The notes: generated by a model from the letters alone, not told the origin. Positions 22,711-34,019 are shown, numbered from the stretch's first letter. The stretch is DNA of 64,000 nucleotides from Paralithodes platypus (GCA_032716605.1 CM064530.1:3934604-3998603), one strand, 5' to 3'. Program-made: numbers and translations.

Positions 22711-25000
22711 ATGCAAACCTCCTCCCCTGGATCCAGCCTTGGCGCCCCCAGTACTTGACCTTTGCATTCCCCTGGACTCTCCATCTGGCCTTCCTCTGCC
22801 CTCTGAGTCTACCACCTTGGACACCTCCCCTCCGAGTTGTTCCGAGTCTGATGCTCTCTCACGCTCTGATACTAAATTACCTGCTTCTACGACTAAGGAT
22901 TCCCGTCCTCCATCTGTGGACCCTACAATGGCCCCTGTTCACATCGACTCTCCACAGAGCCCAACTACACCTGCCGCTCATGATTTAAATGTCCCTCCCC
23001 TCTCCCAAGATAAGGGAGACCCTCCTTGTATTAAGTCTCCTGTTCAAACCATGGACCTTGGCGTGCCGGGTTCTCTTGACACGCCCTGCTCCTCAGCACT
23101 ACCCGTTAACCGACTTACAGTTTCCACTGACCACCTGCAGAGTGACACCAGTGTTGGTGACCCTTCACCTCCCATCGACACTGTTTCTCCACCATTTCAG
23201 CCAATTGTCAGTTCAGCCACTACCTCTACCTCACTCGTTGCAACTCTGGAGCCTCACATGCCTCATTCCGGCCCCCAACATCGGCGGAAACCTCGGCGTC
23301 AGTTTGTCCCCAATGCCACCCTCCGGCACTTCGATTCACTTTTTGGCGATGATGACTGGCCGCGTTTTCTCGTCATACGACCGGCTTCCTACATCTCGGG
23401 GGCTAAGTTAGAGAACCTCCTCCTCTCGGCGCATGCAACATCGGACATATCGTTCCGTGAGACTGGTAATAATGATTGGATTGTGGAAACCACTACTCGT
23501 GCCCAATCTGAGACATACCTATCTCTTACTACCTTGGACGATATCCCTGTTACTGTCACGAAACATAACGACCTCAACTACATCCTCGGTACTGTTCTAC
23601 CCTCAACTTATGACCATGACAGACTTCCTGATAAGTCGACCCTCCTGTCGTCGTTGCGCTTGCGTTATCCAAATGTGCACGACGTTGATTTGTATAGTAT
23701 CCCAAACAAATCAACTCCTCATCCTCTCCGCATAGCTCGCATTAAGTTTGGTGGATGTTCCCTCCCACGAGACGTCAGGATCGAAGGACAAAGGCGTGAA
23801 GTACGACCTTATGTCCCCAAACCGTTACAATGTATAAACTGTTCCACCTTTGGTCACTCAGCTGGTAGGTGTAAGAAGGTTCGGGTGTGTGCCTTCTGTA
23901 GCTCCGTTAAACATGCTACCCGTTGAAATTGTGGCACTCCAAAGTGTGTTAACTGTGGCCTTGAACACCATGCTCGCTCAAAGCAATGTGTGTTCTACAT
24001 GTACAATGCTGAGTTAAAGCTTCTTATTAGTTGGTCAGGCATGTCTGTCAGGGAAGCTAAGCAAGAACTGAGAGTAAGAGATGTTAAAGATCCCTCTAGA
24101 AATATGACTTACAGTGCTAGACTTCGTGCACCTACAACTAACGTATCTCCCGGTAGTCGACGACGTGAGGACAGTGATGCTGTGTTGGATTCACCCCTTC
24201 CTAGTCCAGCCACTGTTCCCCTCTCCAACCGATTTCATGCACTGAATACCCCTCCCCCTGTTCATGAAGCCTCCACCCCAAAAGCATCCGCATCCCCTTC
24301 ACCCGTAACTGATCTTCAATCCTTGCCTCTTGCCCCGGCTCCCTCTACCGATGTTGACGATGTCATGGATTCTACCCCCTCCACCAGTAAACGCTGATCT
24401 GATGCTCTACATTTTCCCTCCTCAGATCGTCAATCTCCCTCCATAAAACGTATGACCCTCACAGCCCGACCTATGCCTCCCAAACCTCAATGTGTCCTTC
24501 CTCGCTCTCGCATCTTCCGCTCTGATATGGGTTCTCCGTCCCAGCCTCCCTCACTCCACACCCCCTCTACGCCTGCGTCCCCTCCGCCTACTCGTCCTCG
24601 ACCTCACGCACCTATCAATGCTACCGCCTCGGGCTCCCATGCACCCCACTGCGGCTGTCATGACTGCTTTGTGCGTGAGTATCGCCAGACGCCTACCTGC
24701 ACTAAATCCACTGTTGCTGCGTTGATACGCTCCTTTCTCCGTGACCGACGTTTACCAACCCCTGATAACACTGCCTCTCATAACTCTTCGTGCTTATGCG
24801 CTTTTCACTTAAAGTCACGTTCAGATCTTTCACACACCAAGGTAGCTACTATCCTCCATGACCTGTCCTCTAATGTGTCCCCCCACCGTCCACGTCGAAA
24901 CTCCCTGCCTTCTCATGACCCTCCCCCCAGACCCGTTCCTCTTCATCTCCGACAGCCGAACAGTGCTGTTAATTTACGTAACCTGACGTCTCTCACTTAA
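22711..25000 (+). pseudogene. LINE ORF1 (gag-like, CCHC zinc knuckles), with in-frame stops
   Basis: Nucleic-acid-binding ORF1. A possible ATG at 22711 is in a different frame from the main body, which opens at 22739, so one early frameshift is likely. The N-terminal ~170 residues are Ser/Pro/Thr-rich; a folded domain follows (FDSLFGDDDWPRFLVIRP), then zinc knuckles CINCSTFGHSAGRC, CAFCSSVKHATR and CVNCGLEHHARSKQC. TGA stops at 23924-23926 (inside the knuckle region) and 24395-24397 interrupt one continuous frame that ends TAA at 24998-25000. Confidence 0.85.
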
Positions 25001-25001
25001 T

Positions 25002-26006
25002 CTGTTCAATCCCTATATACTACAATGGAATTGTAATGGTCTCTCATCTAGAGTCCATATAAGTGAGATCCAGCGTTTACTCCGTGTCTATAATCCAATA
25101 TGTATTTGTTTACAACACATTGGAAATTATGATAAATCCATCACCAACTACCACCTTGCGTTATGTTCTCTATCCCCTGATGGAGAATATGGTACAGCAA
25201 TTTATGTCCATCATCGAGTAACTTTTGACTTATTTCCCATTCGTACAAGTTTCCTACAGCACTCTATCTTTACTCTTCATATCCCCGATGGTGACTTTGT
25301 TACCATTTGCAATATCTATAACCAACCTGCTTACAATTGTGACCTTTCCTTGCTTTCTCAGTTTGTCTCTACACTACCCTCTCCCATCTTACTGTTGGGT
25401 GACTTTAATGCCCATAGCCATATATGGGATCATACTTCCTCCAATCCTGATACAGCCGGTTCGCAGATTGAACATTTGCTTCTGAACCGTGACCTTTGCT
25501 GCCTTAATGAGACCGACTCACACACTTACTTTTCTGCTTCCTATAATACTTATTCCTCTGTTGATGTCACCCTGTGCTCCTCAGCAATTGTTGATAAGTT
25601 CGAGTGGCGGGTCTGTGTTGATACGTTCTCGAGCGATCACTTTCCTGTCATCCTGTCTTACTTGCAATTCCGTCCATGTCCTTCGCTCCCTCGCTATAAC
25701 TTCCACAAAGCTGACTGGGACGCATATGTCCTCCACACCAGACAAATCCCACCTTTTAATCCCTTCCGGGATCCTGATGAAACGCATTCATTCCTCGTTA
25801 ATTTTTTTACTAATGCAGCTACTAAGTCTATACCCCAGACGACTTCTTCCCCCCTACGTCGTCGAGTCCCCTGGTGGGACAGCACCTTATCCACTCTAGC
25901 TAAAAATAAACATGCATTAGGCCGCCGCCTCGATAGTCTCAATAAACGTTACAATTCTTTATGTTCATGCTTACCATTACGTGATGCCATTCCATCTCGT
26001 TATTGA
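25002..26006 (+). pseudogene. LINE ORF2, apurinic-type endonuclease part
   Basis: Frame open upstream of the first start-like codon, beginning ILQWNCNGLSSRVHISEI at 25017, right at the ORF1 stop and in another frame, as in many LINEs. Motifs GDFNAHSHIWDH and SSDHFPVIL are those of the APE-like nuclease that nicks target DNA. The glutamate expected after CLQ is replaced (CLQHIGN), so the nuclease is probably dead. The frame breaks near 26006 and continues one frame over at 25981-26505. Confidence 0.85.
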
Positions 26007-26505
26007 TGGATATACTGTATGTGCCATCAAACCTCACTACAATCGACTATCAGCTAAATTCCGTCGAGAAGTCATCCGTAGTAGATCCGAATCCTGGAAA
26101 ACTTATGTCTCCACCATTTCCCCGTCTACCCTGATATCACGCGTTTGGCATAAATTCAGGAATATTAACAGCCTTCACATTGCCCCTCTGCGCCATGCTT
26201 TGGTACACGGTGGCCATACTGTTCACGATCCCCTTGAGATATCGAACCTCTTTGGTCAACATCTTGCCCATGTCAGCAGTAATGAGAAGTTAGACGATAA
26301 TTTCCGCCTCCATAAACTTGAAATGGAGTCGATCCCCCTCGATTTCTCTTCACCAGACAACTTTGATTATAATGCATGCTTTACTATGGATGAATTTGAA
26401 CATGCACTCTCCAATTGTCCTAACTCCGCTCCTGGCCAAGATAACATAAGTTTTGCCTTACTCACTAACTTAGCCCCCCTTGCTAAATCCTATGCAATTT
26501 TATAA
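25981..26505 (+). pseudogene. LINE ORF2, linker and start of RT (frameshifted)
   Basis: Continues the ORF2 product after a frameshift near 26000: HYNRLSAKFRREVIRSRSES, the RT N-terminal APGQDNISFALLTNL, stopping at 26505 where a second frameshift leads into the frame at 26480. Confidence 0.8.
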
Positions 26506-28753
26506 TCAGGTGTGGATCCGTCATCAATTTCCTACCTCATGGAAACATGCTATTGTCGTCCCAATTACAAAACCTGGAAAAGACCCGAGCTTGCCCTCGA
26601 GTTATACACCAATATCCCTCACCAGTTGTCTTTGTAAATTAACGGAGAAATTGGTCAATACTAGACTTACTTGGTTCCTCCGTCAACACTCTATTCTCAC
26701 TCCGACCCAATTTAGCTCTCAGAAAGATCGATCTACTCTGGAATCGCTTACGTTATTAGAATCTCATATCAAACGTGGCTTTGAAAGTAAGTCCATCACC
26801 GTCGCCGTTTTCTTTGACATCCAGAAGGCATATGATACCACGTGGCGGCGTCCCATCCTGCAACTACTTCATGATAGTGGTGCCCGTGGCCATCTACCTT
26901 TTTTTATTTCCAACTTTTTTTCGGATCGAACATTCCAGACTCGAGTGGAGGGAATTCTTTCTAATGTCTTTCCACTCGTCAATGGTGTTCCCCAGGGCAG
27001 CGTTCTCAGCAGCAAACTTTTTTCCGCGGCCATAAATAAAGTCATTAAACAATTGCTGCCGGAAGTCCATGGCAGCCTGTACGTTGATGATTTTACCATC
27101 TATTGCACTGCACGTACCCTCAGACATGCTCAACGTATACTCAACATCTCCATCCAACGGGTGACCGCCTGGGCATCTTCAGTTGGCTTTCAGTTTTTGG
27201 CTGTGAAAACTAAGGCAATAGTCTTCTATCAAGACAAACGCTGGCTCCGTGGCCAGTCAATATCGCTTCGAAAGGGACCCTCTCAGATTTCTTTCTATCC
27301 CAGTGTTAAATTCTTAGGCGTAATCTTTGACCAACATCTCAACTGGAGAGACCATGTTCAGTATACTAAAGTTAAAGGCCTTTGTGCTCTCAACCTCCTC
27401 AGAAAACTATCCCATACCACTTGGGGTGCCAGACGTACCAGTATGTTGATGCTCTACAAGGCGGTGGTTCTTTCCATCCTCGACTACGGCTGCCCCATGT
27501 ATGGGTCTGCCTCTGCTTCCGGTTTGAAGATGTTGGACCCTGTTCATACGCAGGGTATGCATCTCTGTACTGGAGCTTTCCGTTCCTCCCCAAATACCTC
27601 CGTCTTAGCTGAGAGTGGCGAGCCCCCGCTCTCCCTCCATTGCGATTTAGTTACTATGCGCCGTGCATTAATAATTAAACATAGTGACTCTCCCACTAAT
27701 TCCCTTTTCAGTGATATCTTCATTCCCGATCCATGTCTATCTTCCCCCTCCTTTCTGATTCGTGCTACAATTCTCCTCAACTCTCTTGACTTTCACATTG
27801 CTGTTTCGCCGCCTGTTGTCTCCCCTTCCCCCCCATGGGTTATCTCTCTCCCCAATGTTTGCACTCACCTCTCCTTCCTCTCTAAGAGATATAATTTTGT
27901 CCCTAGCCATCACTGCCAACACGCACTCGAACACATACGTCGTAAAGGCCCCCATTTTGCCATCTTCACTGACGGGTCTAAGACTGACTCTGGGGTGGGC
28001 CTCGCTGCTGTGTCCTCTACTAAGCTCCTTCAGTTTTCTCTCCCGCGCCAAGACTCTATCTTTACTGCTGAACTTTTAGCTATCCAATCCGCTATTGACA
28101 TTATACGTGACACCCCTCAACAGCCCTTTATAATTTACAGTGACTCTCGTAGTGCCCTCGAAGCGCTCCGTGCTTATTCGTCCTCCCACGTAATAGTTTT
28201 AGCCATAAAACACGCTCTCCACGAGATGAGCCTACGTGGATTCCAGGTCCAGTTATGTTGGATTCCTGCTCACATCGGTGTCCGTGGCAATGAAGACGCC
28301 GATGCTGCGGCTAGGGATGCTATTTTAATGATCCCTCGCCAGCCTCACCTTCCGTTAAGTGATTGGCTGTCCTTACTCAAGCCTTCTATTCTTTGCACGT
28401 GGCAATCTCTTTGGGATGCTCTACCCTGCAATAATAAACTCCGTGCAATCAAACCTTCTGTCCGTCCCTGGCCCTCGTCTTCCAGGTCTCACAGGTGTGA
28501 GGAAGTTTTACTAACTAGACTTAGGAGAGGCCATTCCCGGCTGACTCACGGTTATTTAATGTCCACTCCCCACACTCCGCCCCCTACCTGCTCCTGTTAT
28601 TCCCCTCTAACTGTTCGCCACATCTTTGACTGCCCAGATACTGCCCGTCTGCGTACGGCTTGTTTTGGTACTAAATCGTTCACTGACCTTTTATCCGATT
28701 CTCCGTCATTTTCCTTCCCCCCCATCGTCCGTTTTTTGCGTCGCCTAAATTAA
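26480..28753 (+). pseudogene. LINE ORF2, reverse transcriptase and RNase H
   Basis: 757 codons without a stop. RT motifs in order: VVPITKPGKDPSLPSSYTPI, FFDIQKAYDTTW, NGVPQGSVLS and the catalytic YVDDF at about residue 201. RNase H follows: FTDGSKTDSG (~496), AELLAIQSA, IIYSDSRSALEAL and WIPAHIGVRGNEDAD, all acidic residues kept. It ends with the Cys/His motif CSCYSPLTVRHIFDCP usual in the I group. This is the best preserved part of the element. Confidence 0.9.
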
Positions 28754-28866
28754 GCTCCTTTCAGTAATCTGATCTAATCCTTCGGGCCAGACTTGTGAGA
28801 GTTCCGTACAGAGTTCAGTGGTCTGGTTAATCTGCTCTACATAACTAACTAACTGGTGTTCCTCCT

Positions 28867-29438
28867 GTTGTACTAAAAAACTATGCTTCCGTGCTGACTC
28901 CCTACCTTGGCAAACTTTTCTTTCTATGTCTCTCCTCTTAACGTCTTCCCGTCTTGCTGGAAATTTGCTCTCATTCAACCTGTCCCAAAGAAGGGTGACC
29001 GTTCTCAACCCTCCAACTATCGTCCAATTGCTCTAATTTCTTGCATCTCCAAGGTTTTTGAAACTATTCTTACTTCTAATTTTCTTAACCATCTTTCTTC
29101 TCATAATCTACTCTCAGATCGCCAGTATGGGGCTTCCTTAGGGGTCGCTCTTCTGGTGATCTTTCATATCTTACTAAATCTTGGTCATCCTCCTTTCGTG
29201 ACTTCGGTGAGACCTTTCAATTGCGCTAGACATATCGAAGGCCTTTGATAAGAGTGGCACAAATCTCTTATTTCTAAATTACCTTCCTACGGTTTCTATC
29301 CCTCCATATGTGCCTTTATCTCTAATTTCCTTTCTGGCCGTTCCATAGCTGCTGTTGTGGACGGCAATCGTTCACTTTATCAACCTATCACCTCCAGGGT
29401 TCTGTTCTATCTCCACTTCTCTTTCTAATATTCATTAA
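28867..29438 (+). pseudogene. LINE C piece 2: RT fingers/palm start
   Basis: CR1/Jockey-type RT: FPSCWKFALIQPVPKKGDRS, SNYRPIALISCISKVFE, LLSDRQYG, then in other frames SKALDRVWHKSLISKLPSYG-like text and GSVLSP...FIN. Several 1-2 nt indels. Broken at TTAA 29435-29438. Confidence 0.8.
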
Positions 29439-30505
29439 CCCCTTATTGGCGGCGCTCGACTTAAGTCGTGCACCAATTTGCAGCAAGTTAGGAGCATTAT
29501 TAAGGCTTTTAAAGGGTTAAATTCGAGTGCAAATGGCCGGGATCGCAGCGGGCCAGACAGCCGACTCCCAGGGCTTACCGCCGCCCATTAACTCATGTTC
29601 CCTGTGTTTTCGAGAGGCCGGCAGTGTAGCCAGTAGTGAGCATAGCTGGGAAAAATATACCGATATATGCTAAACTCCCATGTTCGTGGCATCACTGCAA
29701 GAGAATCACGAGTGCTACGTAGCTCGTTCTGGTCTCATTTTGGTCTCATTTTGAAGCTTTTAGCGCCTAGTTTTTTTGCTAAATAATTTTGTTTTCATGC
29801 AGATGCTTGATTTATCATGCAGGAGGGCCTGAATATGCCCAAATGAGCCCAAAACACCCTGCTAGACAAGGGTTAAATCATAAAATGCGAAGCTATGGTA
29901 GTTCATAGTGCCCGCCATGCAAAGGTATTTGCTTCAATTCTGACGGAAATCGTCATATTTGCCATATACTGTATAGTATAACATTATTACTTTTCCATAT
30001 GTGCCTATTTTACTTTTAATATGAACATATGAACAGCAATAAAAGAAGTGGTAACAGCAATTAGCTGGTGAAAAACATATATTTTAGCCCCGCGGTCGTA
30101 ATCTGATGCGGACCGGCGAGAGACATACATCCATCTTCTCCACCGTCTAGTATGTTACTGAGAAACATAAGGGATGTTGCAGACTGGCTAGAAGGTCGGA
30201 GAAAGACTCCTCCATCCTCCCCCCTCTCTCCCAGCCGTCCTCGTGCGAAAATACTTGATAAATATCGGGAGTAATAGGGAAAATGCTCTATACTTAAGAA
30301 GGGGTAAAGAGGGGTTAAGGGGGGGGGGTGACACATATGGAAGAGTGATAAAAGGTATAGAGGGGAATTATCTCACCTAATCATATATTGCTTTGTTTTG
30401 AGTACCAGTGGGGTGTTTTGAAAATGTTTTTTATGCCTTATGTTTTTAGAGGACGCTTGCCGTCCACCAGCAAAACTTCTATAGAGAATGCTCGCCGTTT
30501 TTGGG
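29439..30505. mobile_element. 1.07-kb TTAA-flanked element (piggyBac-like) in LINE C
   Basis: TTAA at 29435-29438 and 30506-30509. Ends CCCCTTATTGGCGGCGCTC and, inverted, CCCAAAAACGGCGAGCATTC are only partly alike. Removing it with one TTAA rejoins LINE C precisely (FIN to NDLLN). No transposase; a G-run at 30320-30330. Confidence 0.75.
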
Positions 30506-30557
30506 TTAATGATCTTCTCAACTGTACCTCCAGTCCTATCCTTTCATATGCTGATGA

Positions 30558-30738
30558 TTTTTTGTTTGGCTAGACGCCGTAATTCCCGTGAAGGGGTGGC
30601 CATGAACATTAGGCGTTTGTCACGAATTGCTAGGTCAAGTTGCCCGGGCTTGACATCTACCAATAACATTTTGACATAGTGGGTTTGACCTCCCGACCCT
30701 TTGATCAGCAGCTAACGCTTTACTGACTATGTCACGGC
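30558..30738 (-). mobile_element. SINE family 1, splitting the RT active-site motif of LINE C
   Basis: Minus-strand SINE whose A-rich tail starts at 30558 and head at 30738. Head GCCGTGACATAGTCAGTAAA, box-B-like GTCGGGAGGTCAAACCC, tail GGCGTCTAGCCAAAC. Near-duplicate flanks TGCTGATGA (30549-30557) and TACTGATGA (30739-30747). It lies within the YADD codons of LINE C. Confidence 0.8.
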
Positions 30739-30990
30739 TACTGATGACTCTACCGTACACTATTCAACTAGTTTTTCAGAATGCCCCAGCAAGCAATAAC
30801 TCAAAAACTCAGGTGATGAAGCCATAGAATACTGTACTTATATTCTGATCTATCAACCAATTCCAATTGGGGCAGAGAAAATCTTTTTGCTTTCAATGCT
30901 TCCAAAACCAAATTTCACCATTCATCTACCCGTCGAGAACTCCCACAGGTCTATTCCTTATACAGTATTTCAACAATAAACAAATTAGCG
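30739..30990 (+). pseudogene. LINE C piece 4
   Basis: Continues the split RT: DDSTVHYSTSFSECPSKQ, with ASKTKFHHSST-like text in shifted frames up to FNNKQIS. Confidence 0.65.
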
Positions 30991-31226
30991 GCTCGCTGGT
31001 GTAGTGACTAGCGTCTTGGACTTCCACCCAGAAGGCCCGGGATCGCGCCCACGCTTGGCGCATTAAAGATTTTTCACAAGCACTGAGTCATTACCATCCC
31101 TCATGAGCAAGGGGATGGGGTAGTAGTACAGGACCCCAATGGAAATATGCCTAATCGGCCTTATTGGGCTATCCTTAGCTGGCTTAGCATGCGCTAGCTT
31201 TAAGAACTATTATTATTATTATTATT
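30991..31226 (+). mobile_element. SINE family 2 (tRNA-derived) with LINE D tail
   Basis: Head GGCTCGCTGGTGTAGTGACT (box A-like), CCCGGGATCGCGCCCACGC (box B-like); the 3' half GACCCCAATGGAAATATGCC to GGGCTATCCTTAGCT equals the LINE D 3' UTR; tail (ATT)n. Confidence 0.8.
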
Positions 31227-31234
31227 ATATTCTT

Positions 31235-32725
31235 TCAGTAGGGGCCTGAAAATGCTTGACCAAATCATGAAGGTCTGTGAGAGAGTCCTTGAGGGTTTGA
31301 TCAGGCAAAGCATCTCTATTGATGATATGCAGTTTGGTTTTATACCTGGACGGGGTACAACCGATGCTATCTTCATAGTCAGGCAGATACAGGAAAGATA
31401 CTTACTAAAAGGCAAGGATCTTTACTTTGTGTTTGTAGACGTGGAGAAGGCCTTTGATAGGGTGCCTAGAGATGTGCAGTGGGCTATGAGGAAACTTGGT
31501 GTGGAAGAGTGGCTGGTGCGTGTGATAATGAAGATGTATGAGGATTTGCGAAGTGCGGTGAGGGTGAAGGGTGTACTGAGTGATGAATTCGCAGTCCGTG
31601 TTGGAGTCCATCAGGGTTCAGTGTTAAGCCCCCTCCTCTTTATTATGGTCTTGGAGGCACTGTCTAGAGTTTTTAGAGGCAGACTCCCGTTGGAACTGTT
31701 TTATGCAGACGATTTAGTCCTAATAGCTGACAGTGTGCAAGATGCTGAGGCCAAATTCAGAGAGTGGAGAGAGGGCAGGGCGAGCAAGGGTTTAAGAGTC
31801 AATATTAACAAAACCAAGGTTATGCATTGTAGATTGAGACGAGGCAATGTGGAAAAGAGCGGTGCATACCCATGTGCAGTGTGTGGAAAGGGAGTGGGCG
31901 CTAACTCAATTCAATGTAGCATCTGTCGATGTTGGGTACACCATGGGAGTAAGAACTGTAGTAGAATAAAGGGACCCCTGCCGAAGGATAAGTCAGAAAT
32001 AGAGAAATTTGAGTGTGTAGTGTGCAAAGGCGAGATTGTGTTAGGTGATGATCCTGTGGCTGTGAATTTTGGAAATGAGTCTTTGGAGCTGGTGAACAAG
32101 TTTTGTTACCTAGGAGATACCATCTCTGCCGGTGGTGGGGCCGAGGCTGCCACTGTTGCTAGAATTAGGTGTGGCTGGGGGAAGTTCAGAGAACTGATGC
32201 CAATCCTGACCATGAAAAGAATGCCTCTCCCCCTGAAGGGAAAGGTGTATGCCTCATGTGTTAGAAGTGCAATGACGTATGCCTCAGAAACATGAGCCGT
32301 TAAAGTAGAGGATGTCAACAGAATGGAGCATAATGAGAGGAGAATGGTGAGATGGATGTGTGGGGCCAGGCTACAGGATAGAATAACAAATGTTGAGCTG
32401 AGGAGACGTTTAAGTATAAAGAGTATTAGCGAGGTGATGCGTACAAGTAGCCTGGGATGGTATGGACATGTGGAGAGAATGGATGAACAAAATTGGGTGA
32501 AAAAATGCAGGTCTGTGATTGTGGAGGGAGCTGCACCAAGGGTTGGACCGAGGAAGACCTGGGATCGGACTATACGCGCCGATCTCAAATCCAAGAACTT
32601 AACAAGTGAAGCAGCCCTTAACAGGGTTGCCTGGAATGCCACCATTAGGACAAGAGACTGAAACTGCACTTATGTGTGGAATACTCAGTCTTAAAATTTT
32701 ATGTATGTACTGTATGTACAGTATG
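31235..32725 (+). pseudogene. LINE B, RT with inserted zinc finger, one nonsense mutation
   Basis: 5'-truncated LINE starting in the RT. Motifs FGFIPGRGTTDAIF, FVFVDVEKAFDRVPRD, VGVHQGSVLSPLLF and LFYADDLVLIAD. After the palm comes a Cys/His-rich insert (about residues 205-265) starting CAVCGKGVGANSIQCSIC and ending FECVVCKGE, PHD-like, before thumb text FCYLGDTISAGGGAE. The frame runs 31252-32661 with one TGA at 32293-32295 in place of an expected Trp (TGG to TGA). The C-terminus LGWYGHVERMDEQNWVKKC and (TGTA)n tail match the copy at 18315-20345. It interrupts LINE C. Confidence 0.85.
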
Positions 32726-32728
32726 TAT

Positions 32729-33148
32729 GTATTCTCGGTGTCTCTTTTCTTCTGATCTCTCTTGGAAAGACCATATTACCACTCTTGCTAAAACAGCTTC
32801 CCAGAAGCTGGGTGTGCTCAACTACCTCCGGGGGTTCTTTACCCCTGCACAGCTTCTTGCTCTGTACAGGGGCACAGTGCATCCATGTATTGAATATTGT
32901 TCGCATGTGTGGGGACGATCCTCTCACACAGCACTTCTTGACAAGTACCGTATTGTAGAATAGAAAGCCTTTCATTTCATTAACTCGCGTCCACTCATCG
33001 ACTCTTTGCAATCTCTCTCACTATTCTTCCGCTATTACAATAATCAGACTTCGTTAGCGCTCTCTCGGAGTATACCACCTCATCTACGTAGAGTATGTAG
33101 CACCCGTCTTGCAACACAATCCACCCCTACTCCGTATAACTCTTAAAC
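32729..33148 (+). pseudogene. LINE C piece 5: RT thumb and C-terminal region
   Basis: Reads SSDLSWKDHITTLAKTASQK, FFTPAQLLALYRGTVHPCIE, YCSHVWGRSS, a stop at 32961, then FHFINSRPLIDSLQSLS and RVCSTRLATQSTPTPYN in shifted frames. Broken by LINE D at TTAAAC. Confidence 0.75.
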
Positions 33149-33680
33149 ATAATACAAGAAACATGATGTTTAATTTTAAGGTCCCGAGAATCCAAGGACA
33201 GGGTAAGCAAACATTCTTCTTCACTGCCATCAAAGACTGGAACGACCTACCCCAGTCAGTCCGTGAAAAGAGAACACTGTATTCCTTCAGACGTAGCCTG
33301 AAGGAACACCTGAACCGGACAGCTGCGAGAAGGGAGCACCAAGCTTATGTCTACTACTAAATACGACATAAGAGATAGACAAACCAAACTGAAATTATTA
33401 CTGATTACGGATTAGTGATATTTACTATAGGATGTAAGGTATCTTAAAATAACCCCCTAGAAATACTTTTTCTAAAGTATCTATTTCTTTATCCTCCCCT
33501 TTTCCCCAGCTAACCTAATCCCACAAGGACCCCAATGGAAATACGCCTAACGGCCTCATTGGGCTATCCTTAGTTGGAATTATGCAAGGCTGGTACATGT
33601 CATATTTGTAACAAACTATGTGGTACCAACTCTGTAAATTGCTGACTGAATAAATATTATTATTATTATTATTATTATTA
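33149..33680 (+). mobile_element. LINE D, 3' end only, inserted in LINE C
   Basis: Encodes a CR1/Jockey-type RT C-terminus (KDWNDLPQSVREKRTLYSFR, stop at 33358-33360), then a 3' UTR with GACCCCAATGGAAATACGCC and TGAATAAATATT(ATT)n. Flanked by TTAAAC at 33143-33148 and 33681-33686. The 83-codon open frame from 33109 crosses the junction and mixes two LINEs. Confidence 0.8.
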
Positions 33681-33900
33681 TTAAACCCAAGAGTGAAACG
33701 ATATTCCCAATCATTCTTCTGTTCAACAGCTGAGCTCTAGAACTTTCCTTGAATCTGTCATTCCCTCATCCTATGACTTAAATTGCTTCAAACTCTGTGT
33801 GTCCAGGCATTTTGGCTCGAACATTCCTTGATTTTGGCCCTGTCAACTCTGGAGGTGGCACTTGTCACAGGCAGTTTTGCTTTTTGTCTCCATCATCCAC
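33681..33900 (+). pseudogene. LINE C piece 6: C-terminus
   Basis: NPRVKRYSQSFFCSTAEL in one frame, then stops, then SYDLNCFKLCVSRHFGS-like text: the W-N-LP type C-terminal end of LINE C, followed by an A-rich stretch at 33904-33914. Confidence 0.7.
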
Positions 33901-34019
33901 ATAGAAAAAAAAAATTATATTATTCCAATTATACAAAATCCTATTACAAGAGTTCTCATGGCGCTCATATTATAGTGTAAGTGGATCGAAGATCGACTGT
34001 ACTGTATTATGATGGCGTT

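Larger units (their letters stand above)
21910..28853 (+). mobile_element. Near full-length I-group LINE, 6.9 kb, 13-bp target duplication
   Basis: Bounded by TGGTGTTCCTCCT at 21897-21909 and 28854-28866, with a (TAAC)n tail at 28841-28853. It has a GC-rich 5' UTR (about 21910-22710; starts CCCCGCCAATGGGGAGCC), an ORF1 with zinc knuckles, and an ORF2 with endonuclease, RT and RNase H. RNase H plus a terminal Cys/His motif points to the I superfamily (I/Nimb type). It is inserted in LINE C between the Pro-Pro and Val-Val codons of a conserved DGVPPVVLK. ORF1 has two in-frame stops and ORF2 two frameshifts, so it is inactive. Confidence 0.9.
21840..33900 (+). mobile_element. LINE C, one old retrotransposon broken by at least five insertions
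   Basis: Pieces on the plus strand read as one CR1/Jockey-type RT when the insertions are skipped: 21840-21909 (ends CPDGVPP), 28867-29438 (VVLKN, FALIQPVPKKGDRSQPSNYR, FIN), 30510-30557 (DLLNCTSSPILSYADD), 30739-30990 (DDSTVHYSTSFS), 32729-33148 (SSDLSWKDHITTLAKTASQ, CSHVWGRS) and 33681-33900 (NPRVKRYSQSFF). Each break has an identifiable inserted element, most with a target duplication. Many indels and stops show LINE C is the oldest layer. Confidence 0.85.

Noticed and set aside
22739..25000. Host zinc-knuckle protein gene
   Set aside because: It lies between the target duplications of a LINE, directly upstream of its endonuclease-RT frame, and has in-frame stops.
33109..33360. 83-codon frame as a single gene
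   Set aside because: It crosses the LINE C/LINE D junction at 33148; only the 3' part is LINE D coding.
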